From: Ligustrum vulgare
Taxonomy: Eukaryota > Streptophyta > Magnoliopsida > Lamiales > Oleaceae
DNA length: 64,000 bases
Assembly: GCA_963555705.1 (NCBI GenBank)
Contig: OY743174.1
Span: 27,097,608-27,161,607, forward strand
Reading direction: 5' to 3'
Part shown: positions 22,445-32,625 of the stretch, piece by piece
How positions within the stretch are numbered: the first letter of the stretch is position 1
Layout of the letters: each line of letters begins with the position of its first letter
Translations under genes and position numbers: made by a program
Notes under the pieces: generated by a model
What the model was told of the DNA's origin: nothing
Databases searched by the model: none
What the model saw: only the letters and a program-made list of their open reading frames with translations

Positions 22445-22978
22445 TCATTGTAACATCCTCATTTTCTGAGGGCCCTCCACCCAGTCTTTCAGGGCCGGAA
22501 CAACCTCGGCCATTACCACATCGCTAATCATGTTCAAGCTCCGATCTTGAAATTTCCAGGTAGCGTTTGTGTAACAGGCTCGCGATTCAGTTTGGCTCCC
22601 CCTAACAGTTGCAACACCGTACTCCGTGGGGAATTTCATGCAAATATATTTCGTATGGGTTGTAGCCCCCAAGTCGATGAGACCTGGCCTTCCAATCGAG
22701 CTATGATAAGAGGAGATCTTGTCTACAACCAAGAATTCCATGGGGATTTTGGATAAAGTTGGTGCTTGCCCTACCTCAGTCATAAGGGTTATGGATCCTC
22801 TGAGAGTTATGATGTCCCCCGTGAATCCATATATTGGATCTGGATCTGGAATTGGAATGAGTGTGGTGCTAATCCACATCTTATCAAAAGTTACTCCGTA
22901 AATTACATTTATCGAGGCACCATCATCCACCATCATTCGTGACAACCCATTCTGAGCCACCACTACCCTGATAACCAA
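22445..22978 (-). pseudogene. Element B aspartic protease
   Basis: 177-codon frame with MMVDDGASINVIYGVTFDKM, where retroelement proteases have D-(S/T/N)-G-(S/A), then IYGFTGDIITLRGSITL and the conserved flap-side pattern FLVVDKISSYHSSIGRPGL. The position between nucleocapsid and RT fits the gag-pro-pol order. The middle residue of the active-site triad is Asp instead of Ser/Thr/Asn. The frame is open but detached from its neighbours by stops. Confidence 0.75.
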
Positions 22979-23035
22979 TGCATCATTATACGGAAAGTGT
23001 ACCCCAATAGCGTCATCTTGGGTGAAGGTGATAGA

Positions 23036-24550
23036 TCATGTCCGAGGTATCCCAACAGGATTTGAATGGATGTGATAATTCATGTTGGCGGGCTGCTTGG
23101 CCTCTCTGATATATCTCTTCTGGGAGTTATTTGTGCTTCCACCTGGATGGGGGCCTCCCAATATTGTGTCGATTTCACGAATCGACGGATTATTTGCAGG
23201 AATAGGTTGTTCTCTCGTATCTTTAGCATGTGCCGAGGAGTCATCCTGACCCTTGCTCCTGTCTTTTTGTCGACTGTCAATCCTTTCTTTGGTTGGGTTC
23301 TTCCATGGAGCTCGCCTGTCAGCTCGGTTGAACTTTTGACTACCTGGTTTTTGTGTTTTCCCCTTGTTAGGAGAGAAATCACTTCCCCTTCTTCCATGTA
23401 CCTTTTGGTCTGCTAACATGTGGATTTCCCTACAATCTTCCGTTACGTGGTCATAATACCTGTGGTAGGCAAAGTAAGCCCCAATCATGGGCTATTTTCC
23501 ACTTCGACTACTTTCCATTCTTTCTTGAGCCATGGGGGGATTCTGAGAGGGAGCGTTGGAGTGCAAGTTAGGGATAGCTTTCGTGATCTCTGCTGCATAG
23601 ATGGACCCGGTTCTTGGAAATGGACGTGGTACTCCACTTCGGTTACTGTCAAACCTATCCTTATTCCCTCCTTTCTCGAGGTTTGCCTCATTAGGATACC
23701 CAAGATTATATCTCCCTTGAGGATGATTGTCTCTTGCCCTAGCCATTTCTTCTGAGATGATCTCTTCCTTCATTAGATCTACCAGGTCATTGTAATCTCT
23801 CAGTTTTCTACTTCGGACATCCCTTTAAAACATGCTCATCATATCTAGCCCTCCTTTTAATGAGAAAAAAATCTCCGCCTCAGCGATGTTCTCACAAATG
23901 TGCATCTCTTCAGTGAACCGGGCTGGTAACTCTTCAGAGATTCCTCCCTTCCTTGCCTTAAGTCCTGAAGGCGTTGGAGTGGGAGCTGGCCAGGCCTGGA
24001 GGAAACAAAGTCATTTTTGAATGCTGCCTTCAAATCTCTCAAAATGTGGATGCTACCAGGAGGGAGTTTTTTGTACCATCGTATCGCACTTCCCTCCAAG
24101 GTTAAAAGCAAAGATCTTGCATTTCAGTGCCGGAGTGGCTCCGGCTATTTCCATGCTAGCGTGGTAGTTTAACAGGTGATCGTCAGGGTCACCTCGGCCA
24201 GAATACTTTGTTATTTCTGGCATTTCAAAGTCATGAGGCACTGGGCACCTACGGATGCCCTCCGTGAAGGGGCTTATTTCCTCTTCGTCATCTAGCTTGT
24301 ATGACGGCAATTCACTATTCTCGTCATGACCGGAATACATCTGGTCATGGTGTTGGTCGTAGGGTGGTGGAGCGTACTCCTGTCTTTGTGGTGGCAAAAC
24401 TCGCCCGTAGTTTGGCCTTTCGAAGGTTGGAAGATCATTACGAGATTTGGTCCGAGATGCTTCTGCTCTCCTTTCCTGCCTATTCCTAGGCTCATGTGTG
24501 GGGGCTAATTTTTCTGCCCTTATGTCATGCCGGCCTCTATGCATTTGGCT
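23036..24550 (-). pseudogene. Element B gag: capsid and nucleocapsid region
   Basis: Upstream frame (24053-24544) ends with the capsid start EITKYSGRGDPDDHLLNYHA and KCKIFAFNL; a frameshift near 24090-24110 moves it to a frame with LEGSAIRWYKKLPPGSI and RDLKAAFKNDF (the retrotransposon gag domain). After more broken sequence, 23036-23488 has YFAYHRYYDHVTEDCREI, a decayed form of the usual YCxFHxxxGHxTEDC zinc knuckle with its first Cys lost, followed by a charged Lys/Arg/Asp-rich tail. Confidence 0.8.
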
Positions 24551-24607
24551 TTGCTATAGGGCTTCTTCAGTGCGTCGCTCCCGCCTATTTCTAGGCTCAG
24601 CTACATG

Positions 24608-25135
24608 TCATTGACCTTGGTCAGTCCGGCCCCCTTGCTTGCCTCTGAATAACCCTCCTATTCGGCTGAAGACACTGCTAGATTTTGAGGGCGAAGCCTC
24701 CCTGTGTCTAACTGGGGGTTGGTCTTGTTCTTCAAGTGCTTCATGCTCCGGGCCTTCTTCGTAGAGAGGCACCGAATCTACCTCGGCATATGCCTGCAGA
24801 TCTTGATAATAGTAGGAGGCAGTAGCCGCATCAGATGGTGAATAATGTGGCTGTGAATATTGCGGGGGCATCATGGGCTTGTTCATAACATACCCTCTAG
24901 CCATGTAGGCATTCATCGCAGCAGTTTGTTCAATCTGCCGTTTCTGCATTTCCAACATTTGGGCTACCATGCGAGTCATGTCTCGCAGAATGCGGCGATT
25001 TCGGTGCCGACGCGGAGGGTTAGGTTGGGCCATTCCCTCTTTTTCATTCTCATGAGGCCTCTGAGGAGCCTCTTCCTCCTTGAGTTGGTCATTTCTACTC
25101 CTACGAGGGTTAATATCACCGTCGCTTTCATTCAT
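24608..25135 (-). CDS. Element B gag N-terminal part
   Basis: 175-codon frame starting MNESDGDINPRRSRNDQ. It is charged, with an Arg-rich stretch (PRRHRNRRILRDM), a short helix-forming segment (ARMVAQMLEMQKR-like) and a Tyr-rich middle. It ends at a TGA (24608-24610), after which the same frame goes on with Arg/Glu-rich coding sequence, so the stop is probably a lesion and the true gag is longer. It follows the leader and PBS as the first gene of the element. The start is the first ATG after the leader repeats. Confidence 0.65.
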   Translation of the reverse strand: MNESDGDINPRRSRNDQLKEEEAPQRPHENEKEGMAQPNPPRRHRNRRILRDMTRMVAQMLEMQKRQIEQTAAMNAYMARGYVMNKPMMPPQYSQPHYSPSDAATASYYYQDLQAYAEVDSVPLYEEGPEHEALEEQDQPPVRHREASPSKSSSVFSRIGGLFRGKQGGRTDQGQ

Positions 25136-25211
25136 GTTCAGAACCGTTTCTTGGTTTTATCTTTTCTTTCAAAGATAGGTGAACTCTTATCTCCAAGCTC
25201 AAAGCCTTTTT

Positions 25212-25330
25212 CAAGGTTAATAAACTTATGTTCAAAGTTTCATCCCTTTTCAAGGTTAATAAACTTATGTTTCAAAGTTTCACCCCTTTTTCAAGGTTAA
25301 TAAACTTATATTTCAAAGTTTCACGCGATT
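25212..25330. repeat. Three 40-bp tandem units in the leader of B
   Basis: Units start at 25212, 25251 and 25292, each CAAGGTTAATAAACTTAT..TTCAAAGTTTCA. They lie between PBS and gag start. Confidence 0.85.
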
Positions 25331-25426
25331 CTCCGGTCTTTTGCAAGGGGTTATTCGTCCTTTTTCAGGATTTCCTTTCTGTGGGTCGCTTTTTATCATG
25401 TGTTTTCGTGGTTAGCAGTATGGTTT

Positions 25427-25445
25427 TCCACAGACTGTGCCAAAA
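25427..25445 (-). other. Primer-binding-site region of element B
   Basis: Next to the 5' LTR end the minus strand reads TTTTGGCACAGTCTGTGG. The TGGCACAG core is where a tRNA 3' end should pair. It is not the Met type used by A, E2 and F. I cannot assign the tRNA with confidence. Confidence 0.45.
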
Positions 25446-26129
25446 TGTTGACCACAAAATCAGGCTGGACCTTGGACCAACACGTCTCAGCTCCTCGCTC
25501 TTGAACACGTGGATCTCCTGCGCACTATAACAAATAATCAGTTTGCAAACGGGGCCGAGGTGGCTCCCGTTTGCACTCTGTGCTAAAGTCAGTGCCCATT
25601 TCAAGCAGATATAAATTGGGTGCGAGAAATATAAGTGTGTAAAAGAGAGAAAAGGGAGTGAGAATAAAATATTTAGTCAAGAGTATCAGGTTGCTAACCT
25701 TTTACAAAGTGGGAGGAGTGCTCTATTTATAGAGGAATTTGTTGTTTTGGATCGCGACACGTGGCGGACTTTACATGTGTATTTACCCTAGCTTTTGGAG
25801 AAGCGGATCTTACTTTTTGACAGTAATCATTGCTACGTTTGGTAGGGAATGGGCGCCTATCACTTTTTGATAAAGGCGGCGTCACATCTCTGACTCCATC
25901 CATTGTCCCATCACTCATCCGAGCTGTTATTAAGGAGGTCCTCCATCTAAACATAAAACACCTCGGCTAGTCATAAACCAGTTCGGCTAAAGAAGTTCAC
26001 GTGTTGTACCACCTCAGAAATTGACCCAAGAACACATCTTAAACTTTAGCCATGAGCCAATGTCCATTGGGCCTCCATTGGACCTTCGATGGTGGATCAC
26101 TGTACTCCTTTTTGGGCTTGGTCTCAACA
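25446..26129 (-). mobile_element. Element B 5' LTR (684 bp)
   Basis: Partner of 10339-11023, same TGTTGACC...TCTCAACA ends, same palindromic TATA box (about 25720-25734). The AAAAT duplication follows at 26130. Confidence 0.92.
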
Positions 26130-26643
26130 AAAATAACAAGAAAATAAGGTTTTACACGTTTTAACTTTTATGGCCGTAACTACTTCCTTTACGGCCGTAA
26201 CTAGGTTACTGATTTACATTTACGACCGTGACTCCAAAACTTATGGCCGTAAGTCCATAATTCCCAATATCCAGTTTTTGAGCAGTGTCTTCATTACGAC
26301 CGTAATCTTCAACTCTTACGGCCGTAATTCCTTATTCTTCGAAATATCAATTTCGGCAGTGAACTTGTTACGGCCGTAAGAATTATAGGTTACGGCCGTA
26401 TCCTCCAGAAATTCATAATTTTCTTTGACGGCTTGAATGAGGTTGATCCACTCGTCGTCTCGACTAGTCTCCAACATGGAACTTGCTTCTTTTGCAGCCA
26501 CGAACATAGTTTTGCCCACTGTTTCTTGTACTAGTTTGTCCATTGCTTCGTTGGCCCTCTTCATTTGAAATCGAGTCATCGGTCCTCCTTTGATTGTCAA
26601 CGGATATTTGCGCGGGCTTGTATTCATGGTCTGGATCACATCA
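26130..26643 (-). mobile_element. Element A 3' LTR, proximal part
   Basis: It continues the LTR of A after the B insertion. It holds the TTACGGCCGTAA palindrome cluster (about 26168-26400) and the end of the integrase frame, finishing GGTCTGGATCACATCA at 26643. The minus-strand pol frame runs through it to a stop at 26316. Confidence 0.9.
26168..26400 (-). repeat. Cluster of TTACGGCCGTAA-type palindromes (A, 3' LTR)
   Basis: At least eight copies or near copies, for example TTACGGCCGTAAC near 26190, TTACGACCGTAA, TTACGGCCGTAAT and TTACGGCCGTAAG. The integrase frame reads into the first of these, translating them as Y-G-R-N type peptides. Confidence 0.9.
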
Positions 26644-27720
26644 TCCCCTCCCTCTTCGAAAGGATTCGACCTCGAATCTGTACCTGCATCAAACGGAGAT
26701 AGATCAGAAACATTAAACGTAACTGAAACATTATACTCACCAGGAAGATCTAGTTTATAGACATTGTTGTTGATCCTTTCAATCACTTGGAATGGACCAT
26801 CTCCTCGCGGTTGTAACTTTGATTTGCGTTGTTCCGGAAACCGCTCCTTCCTCAAACGTACCCAAACCCAATCACCAGGTTCAAAGATGACGCCTTTTCT
26901 TCCTTTGTTAGCCTGCGATGCATAATGTTCATTTTTCTTTTCAATTGCCAACCTCACCTTGTCGTGGAGTGATTTAACCATCTCAGCCTTTTTGTTTCCA
27001 TCCAAGCTACTACGTTCATTCACAGGTAAAGGAATTAAATCCAATGGTGTTAGCGGATTAAAACCATAAACAATTTCAAATGGTGAACAAGAAGTAGTAG
27101 AATGTAAAGCCCTATTATATGCAAATTCAATAAATGGTAAACACTCTTCCCAATTTTTCAGATTTTTATTGATTATGACGCGCAACAATTGAATCATGGT
27201 CCTATTTACTACCCCGGTTTGTCCATCGGTCTGTGGGTGACAAGTTGTAGAGAAAAGTAGTTTTGTTCCTAGTTTGTTCCACAAGACTCTCCAAAAATTA
27301 CTAAGGAACTTAACATCCCTATCCGAGACTATACTCTTAGGAACCCCATGTAAGCGCACGACTTCCCTAAAGAAAATATCGGCTATGTTGGTAGCATCAT
27401 CAATTTTGTGGCATGGTATGAAATGTGCCATTTTACTAAAGCGATCTACTACCACAAAAATCGAGTCTCTTCCCCTCTTAGTCCTAGGTAATCCCAAAAC
27501 AAAATCCATAGAGATATCGACCCAAGCCTCACTAGGGACGTGTAAAGGCATATATAATCCATGTGGTTTAATCCTAGATTTTTCCTTCTTGCAAGTAATG
27601 CATCGACTACAAACGCAAACCACATCAATCTTCATCTTAGGCCAATAGAAATGTTCACTTAAGATTTCGCAGGTCATTTTAACCCCTCTCTCACAATTAA
27701 CTCCCTCATTGAACACCTAG
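26316..27720 (-). pseudogene. Element A integrase with C-terminal tail inside the LTR
   Basis: A 466-codon frame. Zinc-binding half ([23 protein letters not shown]), core residues in [27 protein letters not shown] and [15 protein letters not shown], then KGVIFEPGDWVWVRLRKERF and the tail NPFEEGGDDVIQ, GGPMTRFQMKRANEAMDKLV. The third catalytic residue is altered: the motif reads QTGVV where C has QTEVV, so the Glu is Gly. The last 110 codons are encoded within the 3' LTR. The start of the frame overlaps the RNase H frame through a frameshift near 27680-27716. Confidence 0.9.
26644..26657 (-). other. Polypurine tract of element A, inside the coding frame
   Basis: Minus strand GAAGAGGGAGGGGA abuts the LTR and encodes the F-E-E-G-G part of the integrase tail, exactly as in C. 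Confidence 0.85.
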
Positions 27721-29367
27721 AGACACACAATTTATTTTCCCGGAATAAGTAATCATCATGTTTAAAGAATCTATCCACAACCCCCTTACCACATGAATCA
27801 TAAATACTAGAAAAGTCCGGATCATTTGCATACATGTCCTTAATGTATTCAAATCCAAGAAATTTAGCATTCAAAGAAGTTAAAAGGACATACCTTCGAG
27901 ACAATGCATCTGCCACCACATTTTCCTTACCTTGTTTGTACCGGATGACATAGGGAAATGTTTCGGTGAACTCTACCCACCTTGCATGTCTCTTACTCAG
28001 CTTAGCTTGACCCCTCAAATGCTTCAAGGATTCATGATCAGTGTGTATCACGAACTCCCGTGGCCACAAGTAATGTTGCCATGTCTCCAAAGCGCGCACA
28101 AGTGAGTACAACTCCTTGTCATATCTGGGGTAATTAAGAGCAACACCTTTTAGCTTTTCACTAAAATAAGCTACTGGCCTCCGATCCTGCATTAAAACAG
28201 CTCCAATGTCTAGCCCTGAGGCATCACATTCAATCTCAAAAGCCTTGTAAAAGTTAGGAAGTGATAAAACCGGTGCTTTACACAACATATTTTTCATAGT
28301 CTCAAATGCATGCTCCTGTTCTACACCCCATTTAAACCCTACACTTCGTTTGAAAATTTCTGTGAGTGGTATGGCTATTGTCCTAAAGTCCTTAACAAAA
28401 CGCCTATAAAAACTAGCCAAGCCATGAAAACTTCTAACCTCAGTTATGCTTTTAGGTTTTGGCCATTCTTTAATAGCTTTGACTTTCTCTTCATCTACTT
28501 CTATCCCCTTAGCACTAACCACATAGCCAAGAAACACAACTTTTTCCATGCAAAAGGTACACTTTTTAAAATTAGCAAAAAGTTGTTCTTGCCTCAAAAC
28601 CACAAGCACACACCTGACATGCTCCACATGCTCATTCAAAGATTTACTATATATCAAGATATTATCGAAGTAAATTACAACGAATTTACATATAAATGCA
28701 CATAAAACATGATTCATTAAACGCATAAATGTGCTAGGTGCATTAGTAAGTCCAAACGGCATAACTAACCATTCATACAAGCCATATTTAGTTTTAAAAG
28801 CAGTTTTCCACTCATCTCCTTCCTTAATTCCGATTTGATGATAACCACTATTAAGATCAATTTTTACTAAATATGCTAGAGCCATGGAATTCATCCAACA
28901 TATCATCTAACCTAGGAATAGGATGACGATACTTTACCGTTATGTTGTTGATGGCTCTACAATCAACACACATTCTCCAAGTCCCGTCCTTCTTTGGTAC
29001 AAGTAACACGGGTACGGCACATGGACTCATGCTCTCCCTTATGTACCCCTTGCTCATCAATTCCTCCACTTGCCTTTGAAGTTCCTTCATTTCCTCGGGA
29101 TTACTCCTATAAGAGGGACGGTTTGGAATGACTGCTCCAGGTACAAAATCAATCTGATGCTCAATACCTCTAAATGGGTGGCAATCCACTAGGTATATCC
29201 TCCGGAAATACATCGTCAAATTCCCGCAAGAGAGAAACAGCCAAACTAGGGAGGGGTTTGTTAGTTTCCTCAAGGGCAAGGAATGATTCCTTGTACAATA
29301 AAAGGACGATTGGTCGATTTTCCACGAAAGCCTTCTTGATTTCACTACTTTTGGCATAGAAACTCAC
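27674..29367 (-). pseudogene. Element A reverse transcriptase and RNase H
   Basis: Spacer [20 protein letters not shown] leads to the [41 protein letters not shown], then [17 protein letters not shown]. The catalytic motif reads [12 protein letters not shown], so the second Asp of YFDD is Asn. RNase H has FEIECDASG and [12 protein letters not shown], ending VADALSRR. Frameshifts lie near 29175 (before [13 protein letters not shown]) and in a T-run near 28862. With a damaged catalytic site and shifts, this RT is inactive. Confidence 0.9.
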
Positions 29368-29687
29368 TCTTGGTTTTTCTTTTCTGGCACTCTTCGCTCC
29401 CTCTCCTTTTTCTGATGTATGTACCCCAACACTCTCTTTTTTTCTCTCGCCTCTCCTTTTTTTGGAGTCGTGGCTCCAACCCTCTTTTCCTCTTATTTTT
29501 CTGAGGTCGTGGCCTCAACTCTCCTTTTCTCAAGTTTCCTCACCTTTTGTTCTTCATCATTTTTCAATTTAATTTGATATGCATAAACTTGTGATGGTGC
29601 CAGTGGTGTAAGTGTAATATTTCTCCCATCCTTGGTAAAACTATATCTATTTTTATACCCGTCATGTGTAACCTTCCTATCATACTA

Positions 29688-30790
29688 CTAAGGCCTACCC
29701 AACAAAATGTGCTCGGCTTGCATAGGAATCACATCACACATCACTTCATCCATATAGCTACCAATCGAAAAATTCACTAACACCCTCCTATTCACCTTAA
29801 TTTCACCACTATCATTTAACCACTGAAGTCTATAAGGTGATGGATGCTTCAACAATGGTAATCCTAATTTCTCAATTAGTGTGGTGCTAGCAACATTTGT
29901 ACAACTACCACCGTCAATAATCATACTACATACCTTGTCTTGGATGTTATACCGTGTATGAAATATATTCTCCCTCTCCTGCTCCACTTCATCCACGTTG
30001 ACTTGAGCACTAAGGGCTTGCCTCGCTACTAATAACGGCCCATGTTTCCCGGATAACAATTCCTCATTATCACTAGCTTCCTCCAAAGCGGGCATGTCGC
30101 TGTAGTCTTCCTCATCTCTGCCACTTTCCCAAGCTCCTTCCGCTCGCATGGTAATGACACGTCTATTAGGGCATTGAGAAGCCACATGTCCTCTTCCCAA
30201 GCATTTGAAGCATTGGATATCTGTACTCCTAGATGGCCGAGACTCCCCTTTGGGTGAAAATTTGTTAACGGACTCCTCCTTTCCCTTGGATACCTCAATC
30301 TTCCCCTTCGAAACAGCCCCAGCTCCTTTATTTTCCCACCTCGGCTTCCAAGACGGATTAGAACCCGAAGAACCCAACTGATACTTAGCTGTCCCTTTTC
30401 TCTTCAATTGCTTCTCCACTTTCATGGCCATATGTAGCATATCTTCTAACTCCACATAGTGTTGCAATTCGACCACATTTTCTATTTCTTTATTCATCCC
30501 ATTCAAGAAACGGGCCATAGTGGCCTCCTCATCCTCCTCCACATTGGCTCTAAGCATCAACATCTCCATCTCCTCATGATAATCCTCGACACTCTTAGCA
30601 CCTTGGTAAAGACTTTGTAATTTTTGATGAAGTTCCCTATGGTAATGACTACAGATAAATCTCTTCCTCATGACCGCCTTTAATTCACCCCATGTACTAA
30701 TAGGTCTCTCACAATTTTGCCTCCTAGAAGTTGCTAATTGATCCCACCAAGTGCATAATCAGTGAATTCAAGAACCGCTTGACCTTCTTC
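29688..30790 (-). pseudogene. Element A gag C-terminus, zinc knuckle and protease
   Basis: Capsid part (MRKRFICSHYHRELHQKLQS, MARFLNGMNKEIENVVELQH), a basic linker, then the zinc knuckle CFKCLGRGHVASQC (C-x2-C-x4-H-x4-C). The protease follows with MIIDGGSCTNVASTTLIEKL and HILLGRP. At 29688 the frame ends in two adjacent stops where the F sister has TGG CAA, both of the G-to-A or C-to-T type. Beyond them (29370-29680) lies the PEKGE-type repeat linker, in shifted frames. Confidence 0.88.
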
Positions 30791-31192
30791 TCCTCCGTAT
30801 AGCTGTAGCAATCAAATATCAACTCAATCCTTTTCTCCCACTCTAAATATTGTTCCGGATCACTCCGACCCTTAAAGGAAGGAATTGTGGTTTTGATATT
30901 ACTCATGCCACGATCCGGTCGATCCCCAACAACCTCTCTACCTCGTCGTTCATGCCTAACCTCTCTATCTATAAGTGCCCCATCATCATACCCATCAAAT
31001 TCATCTTGTTTCTCCATTTCTATCCTATGACCACGCCCCATTTGTCTCCACACATTGGGTGCTTCCCTAGGCCGCTCTAACCTTTCAATCCTGCCCGACA
31101 TATCCCCAAGCATTTTCTCAAAGCATTGTGCCAACTCTTCCACCATGTTGACTTGATCGCCTTTTTTTTGCTGTAGTAGAATTTTTCGACAT
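30724..31192 (-). pseudogene. Element A gag N-terminus
   Basis: ATG at 31192-31190 (MSKNSTTAKK) is followed by a frameshift in an eight-base T run (31162-31169 on the plus strand). The main frame then carries QCFEKMLGDMSGRIERLERP, an acidic/Arg-rich stretch, and IPSFKGRSDPEQYLEWEKR with LIFDCYSYTEEKKVK, the start of the retrotransposon gag domain. A shift near 30760 leads into the next frame. F has the same layout. Confidence 0.8.
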
Positions 31193-31735
31193 CCTAAAAC
31201 TAAGTAATATATGTCTCACGTGTATGTCACTCGAGTATCACTCAATTTTTGGCTTTTACCCTCTATTGATCTCACCTCTCTGCCTTTTCCACTCAATGGC
31301 TTTCACGCCAATTTCTTCAAAGAACGCATCCGAACTCAAACAAGTTTAAGCCCTAATGATTCAAACCGAGTATGAGTGAGAATTTATGAACTTGTTAGAA
31401 AACTCGAGGAAGACCTCGAGAGAATGGAATCTGACTCTATAAAGGACTTGACACTTTTATGGAAACTAAGATTGATTCAAGAAGGTAATTCTCGAAATCA
31501 AATAACAATTTTCTTCTTCGCTGTTGAAATTTTCGTTTTTTTTTTAGCTTCTCGAAAATTCAACTACGAGAATAAGGAAACAAACAAAATTTTATTTGAA
31601 TACCAAACGAAAGAAATAACGACTTTTTGAATTTTTTGTGACACTTTTTTGATTAAAGACTCACGAACTTGAAGAACACGAAGAACTAAACTCAAGAAAC
31701 AAAATAAAGATATAATCTTGATTTTTGGAGCCTAA
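31193..31735 (-). other. Untranslated leader of element A
   Basis: On the minus strand it shares blocks with the leaders at 4480-5075 and 45713-46982 (GAGTGATACTCGAGTG, GAGGTGAG.TCAATAGAGGG). No gene is expected here; an 84-codon plus-strand frame (31376-31630) is spurious. Confidence 0.7.
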
Positions 31736-31747
31736 GCTCTGATACCA
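31736..31747 (-). other. Primer-binding site of element A
   Basis: Minus strand TGGTATCAGAGC, initiator tRNA-Met type, two bases inside the LTR end. Confidence 0.85.
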
Positions 31748-31749
31748 AA

Positions 31750-32565
31750 TGATGCAAACCACGTAGCAATTGTACCAAGAACGCCAAGAAACCACGATTT
31801 ATGGATCCAATTAAAATTAATTGAACCAAGCAACCAATACAATCATAGGGATATATTAACCTCTTGATCACAAGCAATATTAATTCTCACCGAGATTTGA
31901 ACAAACAAGAATAACTCCCAAGTTCGGATTGTATTCAATGAAGAATATAAGTTTGAAAGCAATTTGCCTCATAATAATATCAATAATGGTCTAACCTAAT
32001 AATGAAAATTAAATCCCTATAAATAGGGTCAAAGTATGGCTTAAGAGCCCTAATTAAACAAGGAATGAAATTGCTAAAAATATGGAAAGAAATAAAAATA
32101 ACAAGAAAATAAGGTTTTACGCGTTTTAACTTTTACGGCCGTAACTAGGTTACTGATTTACATTTACGGCCGTAACTCCATTACTAACGGCCGTCAATCT
32201 AAAATTCCCAATATCCAGTTTTTGAGCAGTATCTTCATTACGGTCGTGATCTTCAACTCTTACGGTCGTAATTCCTTATTCCTCGAAAAATCAATTTCAA
32301 CAGTGAACTTGTTACGGCCGTATCCTCCGAAACTTCATAATTTTCTTCGACGGCTTGAATGAGGTTTATCCACTCGTCGTCTCGACTAGTCTCCAACACG
32401 GAACTTGCTTCTTTTGTAGCCACGAACATAGTTTTGCCCACCGTTTCTTGTACTAGCTTGTCCATTGCTTCATTGGCCCTCTTCGTTTGCAATCGAGTCA
32501 TCGGTCCTCCTTTGATCGTCAGCGGATCTTTGCGTGGGCTTGTATTCGTGGTCTGGATCACATCA
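31750..32565 (-). mobile_element. Element A 5' LTR (816 bp)
   Basis: Ends TGATGCAAACC and GGATCACATCA. It contains a copy of the pol tail (GGPMTRLQTKRANEAMDKLV), a reduced palindrome cluster (about 32135-32320) and the palindromic TATA region (about 32017-32031). It is 73 bp shorter than the other LTR through small deletions. Confidence 0.9.
32135..32320 (-). repeat. Cluster of TTACGGCCGTAA-type palindromes (A, 5' LTR)
   Basis: About six copies or variants. Several have lost CpG bases (TTACGGTCGTGA, TTACGGTCGTAA), and one block present in the 3' LTR is missing. Confidence 0.88.
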
Positions 32566-32570
32566 AATCG

Positions 32571-32625
32571 TATTACATTCTCAAAATGTGTTCCATCCAG
32601 GGATATCAACAATACTCCCACTCCT
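32571..32625 (-). pseudogene. Element D RNase H, upstream scrap
   Basis: Minus strand encodes GVLLISLDGTHFENVIR, which matches the start of RNase H in Tat elements (compare AGILLMSPEGYKLHSAIR in B). It is bounded on the left by the A target duplication and on the right by E1. Its frame continues into the D sequence left of A once A is removed. Confidence 0.75.

Larger units (their letters stand above)
10339..26129 (-). mobile_element. Element B: Tat/Retand-like retrotransposon with antisense ORF
   Basis: LTRs at 10339-11023 and 25446-26129 start TGTTGACC and end TCTCAACA. The perfect 5-bp target duplication AAAAT (10334-10338 and 26130-26134) interrupts the LTR of A exactly where the intact copy reads ATAAAAATAACAAG. 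Orientation is minus: leader repeats, gag, protease, RT, RNase H and integrase run leftwards, then a plus-strand antisense ORF sits between integrase and 3' LTR. Element C (about 3.8 kb) is inserted in that ORF, so B itself is about 12 kb. By eye the LTRs differ at roughly 40 positions, much more than those of E2. Confidence 0.93.
9959..32565 (-). mobile_element. Element A: CRM-like chromovirus, interrupted by element B
   Basis: Minus-strand Ty3/gypsy element with LTRs ending TGATG...CATCA. The 3' LTR is split (9959-10338 and 26130-26643) by element B; the 5' LTR is 31750-32565. Without B the element is about 6.8 kb. Order on the minus strand: LTR, Met-type PBS, leader, gag, protease, RT, RNase H, integrase running into the 3' LTR. 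The flanks are AATCA (9954-9958) and AATCG (32566-32570), a 5-bp target duplication with one transition. The target is the RNase H gene of D; removing A and one target copy restores an open RNase H frame there. CRM assignment rests on pol extending into the LTR and on the RT motifs. Confidence 0.9.

Noticed and set aside
22445..25300. Many 60-150-codon plus-strand frames
   Set aside because: Shadows of the minus-strand gag and protease of B.
31376..31630. 84-codon plus-strand frame
   Set aside because: Lies on the wrong strand in the untranslated leader of A.
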